Of a stretch of 64,000 nt of DNA, positions 63,515-64,000 are shown piece after piece. The DNA is taken from the NCBI RefSeq assembly GCF_005503535.1, contig NZ_SCNN01000001.1:744001-808000 (forward strand). Direction: 5' to 3'. The notes beneath the pieces were generated by a model that did not search any database, was not told where the DNA came from, and saw only the letters and a list, made by a program, of their open reading frames with translations. This DNA is from Mesorhizobium comanense (GTDB lineage: Bacteria; Pseudomonadota; Alphaproteobacteria; Rhizobiales; Rhizobiaceae). How positions within the stretch are numbered: position 1 is the stretch's first letter; every line of letters begins with the position of its first letter. A program made the position numbers and the translations under genes.

Positions 63515-64000
63515 ATGGCCGAAGTGATTGACGGAAAAAGCGTTGCTGAAGACGTGGTGCGGACGGTCAAGGCACTGACCGCCGAACTGGTTGCCAAGGG
63601 CAAAGCCAAGCCCGGCCTGGCCGTTGTCATCGTCGGCGAGGATCCGGCGAGCCAGGTCTATGTCGCCTCCAAATCCCGGACCGCAAAGGAATGCGGCTTT
63701 CATTCGGTCCAGCACACGCTGCCGGCGGAAACTTCCGAGCAGGCCTTGCTGAAGATCATCGCCGACCTCAACGCCGATCCTGCCATCAACGGCATCCTGG
63801 TGCAGCTGCCGCTGCCCGGCCATATCGATGCCGGCAAGATCATCCAGGCCATCGCGCCGGAAAAGGATGTCGACGGCTTCCACTTCATCAATGTCGGCAA
63901 GCTCGGCACCGGCGAACTCGACACCGCCTTCGTGCCTTGCACGCCGGCCGGCTCGATGCTCCTGATCGAGCGCGCGCGCGGCAAGGACCTGTCCGGACTT
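63515..64000 (+). CDS. folD: Methylenetetrahydrofolate dehydrogenase/cyclohydrolase (N-terminal part, cut by window edge)
   Basis: Bifunctional one-carbon enzyme: NADP-dependent oxidation of 5,10-methylene-THF and hydrolysis of methenyl-THF. About 162 residues are present before the right edge. The sequence shows [24 protein letters not shown] near 38-61 (catalytic Lys region, shown by [13 protein letters not shown]), the signature [13 protein letters not shown] near 93-105, and [14 protein letters not shown] near 118-131. The start ATG at 63515 follows GTTGAGGATGGTCC. It lies 185 bp after the Wzz-like gene; that gap holds no clear feature. Confidence 0.95.
   Translation, partial: MAEVIDGKSVAEDVVRTVKALTAELVAKGKAKPGLAVVIVGEDPASQVYVASKSRTAKECGFHSVQHTLPAETSEQALLKIIADLNADPAINGILVQLPLPGHIDAGKIIQAIAPEKDVDGFHFINVGKLGTGELDTAFVPCTPAGSMLLIERARGKDLSGL

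Overview
The window looks like chromosome of a high-GC alphaproteobacterium of the Rhizobiales, most likely a Mesorhizobium or close relative. This rests on the C4 heme gene hemA, a Rhizobium-type L-rhamnose locus (rhaRSTPQUK divergent from rhaDI), the murA-DUF2948-hisD-UPF0262-phosphatase-infA-maf-yacG core block, many ABC uptake systems, and palindromic intergenic repeats of the kind common in rhizobia. No phage, insertion sequence, integrase, CRISPR array or rRNA operon is visible. The assignment comes from gene content and protein motifs only.

Layout. 1-3.1 kb: hemA (cut by the left edge), galE and a D-amino-acid dehydrogenase. 3.2-14.1 kb: a complete L-rhamnose regulon. An ABC importer (RhaS, T, P, Q), mutarotase and kinase lie on the minus strand with the DeoR-type regulator RhaR at their head; a fused aldolase-dehydrogenase and an isomerase lie on the plus strand. 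A 73-bp region between them carries an inverted repeat that holds both candidate -35 boxes. 14.4-21.4 kb: gamma-glutamyltransferase, a small membrane protein, and a ferri-siderophore uptake and release operon (binding protein, double permease, esterase) without an ATPase gene. 21.5 kb: tRNA-Phe. 21.8-30.6 kb: an AraC-type regulator divergent from an alpha-galactoside operon (CUT1 ABC importer, a Gfo/Idh-aldo/keto reductase fusion, MelA alpha-galactosidase).

30.6-36.3 kb is the conserved housekeeping block (yacG, maf, infA, a low-molecular-weight phosphatase-like gene with no ordinary start codon, UPF0262, hisD, DUF2948, murA), followed by tRNA-Thr and a DUF882 peptidase-like protein. 38.8-48.4 kb holds an RpiR regulator, an M20 hydrolase, a branched-chain-amino-acid-type ABC importer, an alpha/beta hydrolase and a Tat-exported multicopper oxidase. 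48.4-52.3 kb holds a full galactitol-family PTS permease (IIC, IIA, IIB) divergent from a SAF-domain NAD(P) oxidoreductase, which is unusual because rhizobia seldom carry complete sugar PTS permeases. A vapBC module and proC follow. 53.9-63.3 kb is a polysaccharide locus (polymerase, four glycosyltransferase-type genes, flippase, and a Wzz-like protein without the tyrosine-kinase domain). folD is cut by the right edge.

The observations most worth following are the symmetric rha operator/promoter region, hairpin repeats placed right after the first gene of three transport or catabolic operons, the two enzyme fusions, the PTS/oxidoreductase pair with a 13-bp perfect hairpin inside its operon, and the phosphatase gene whose catalytic cysteine lies upstream of every ordinary start codon. 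I did not find a system I can call wholly new.
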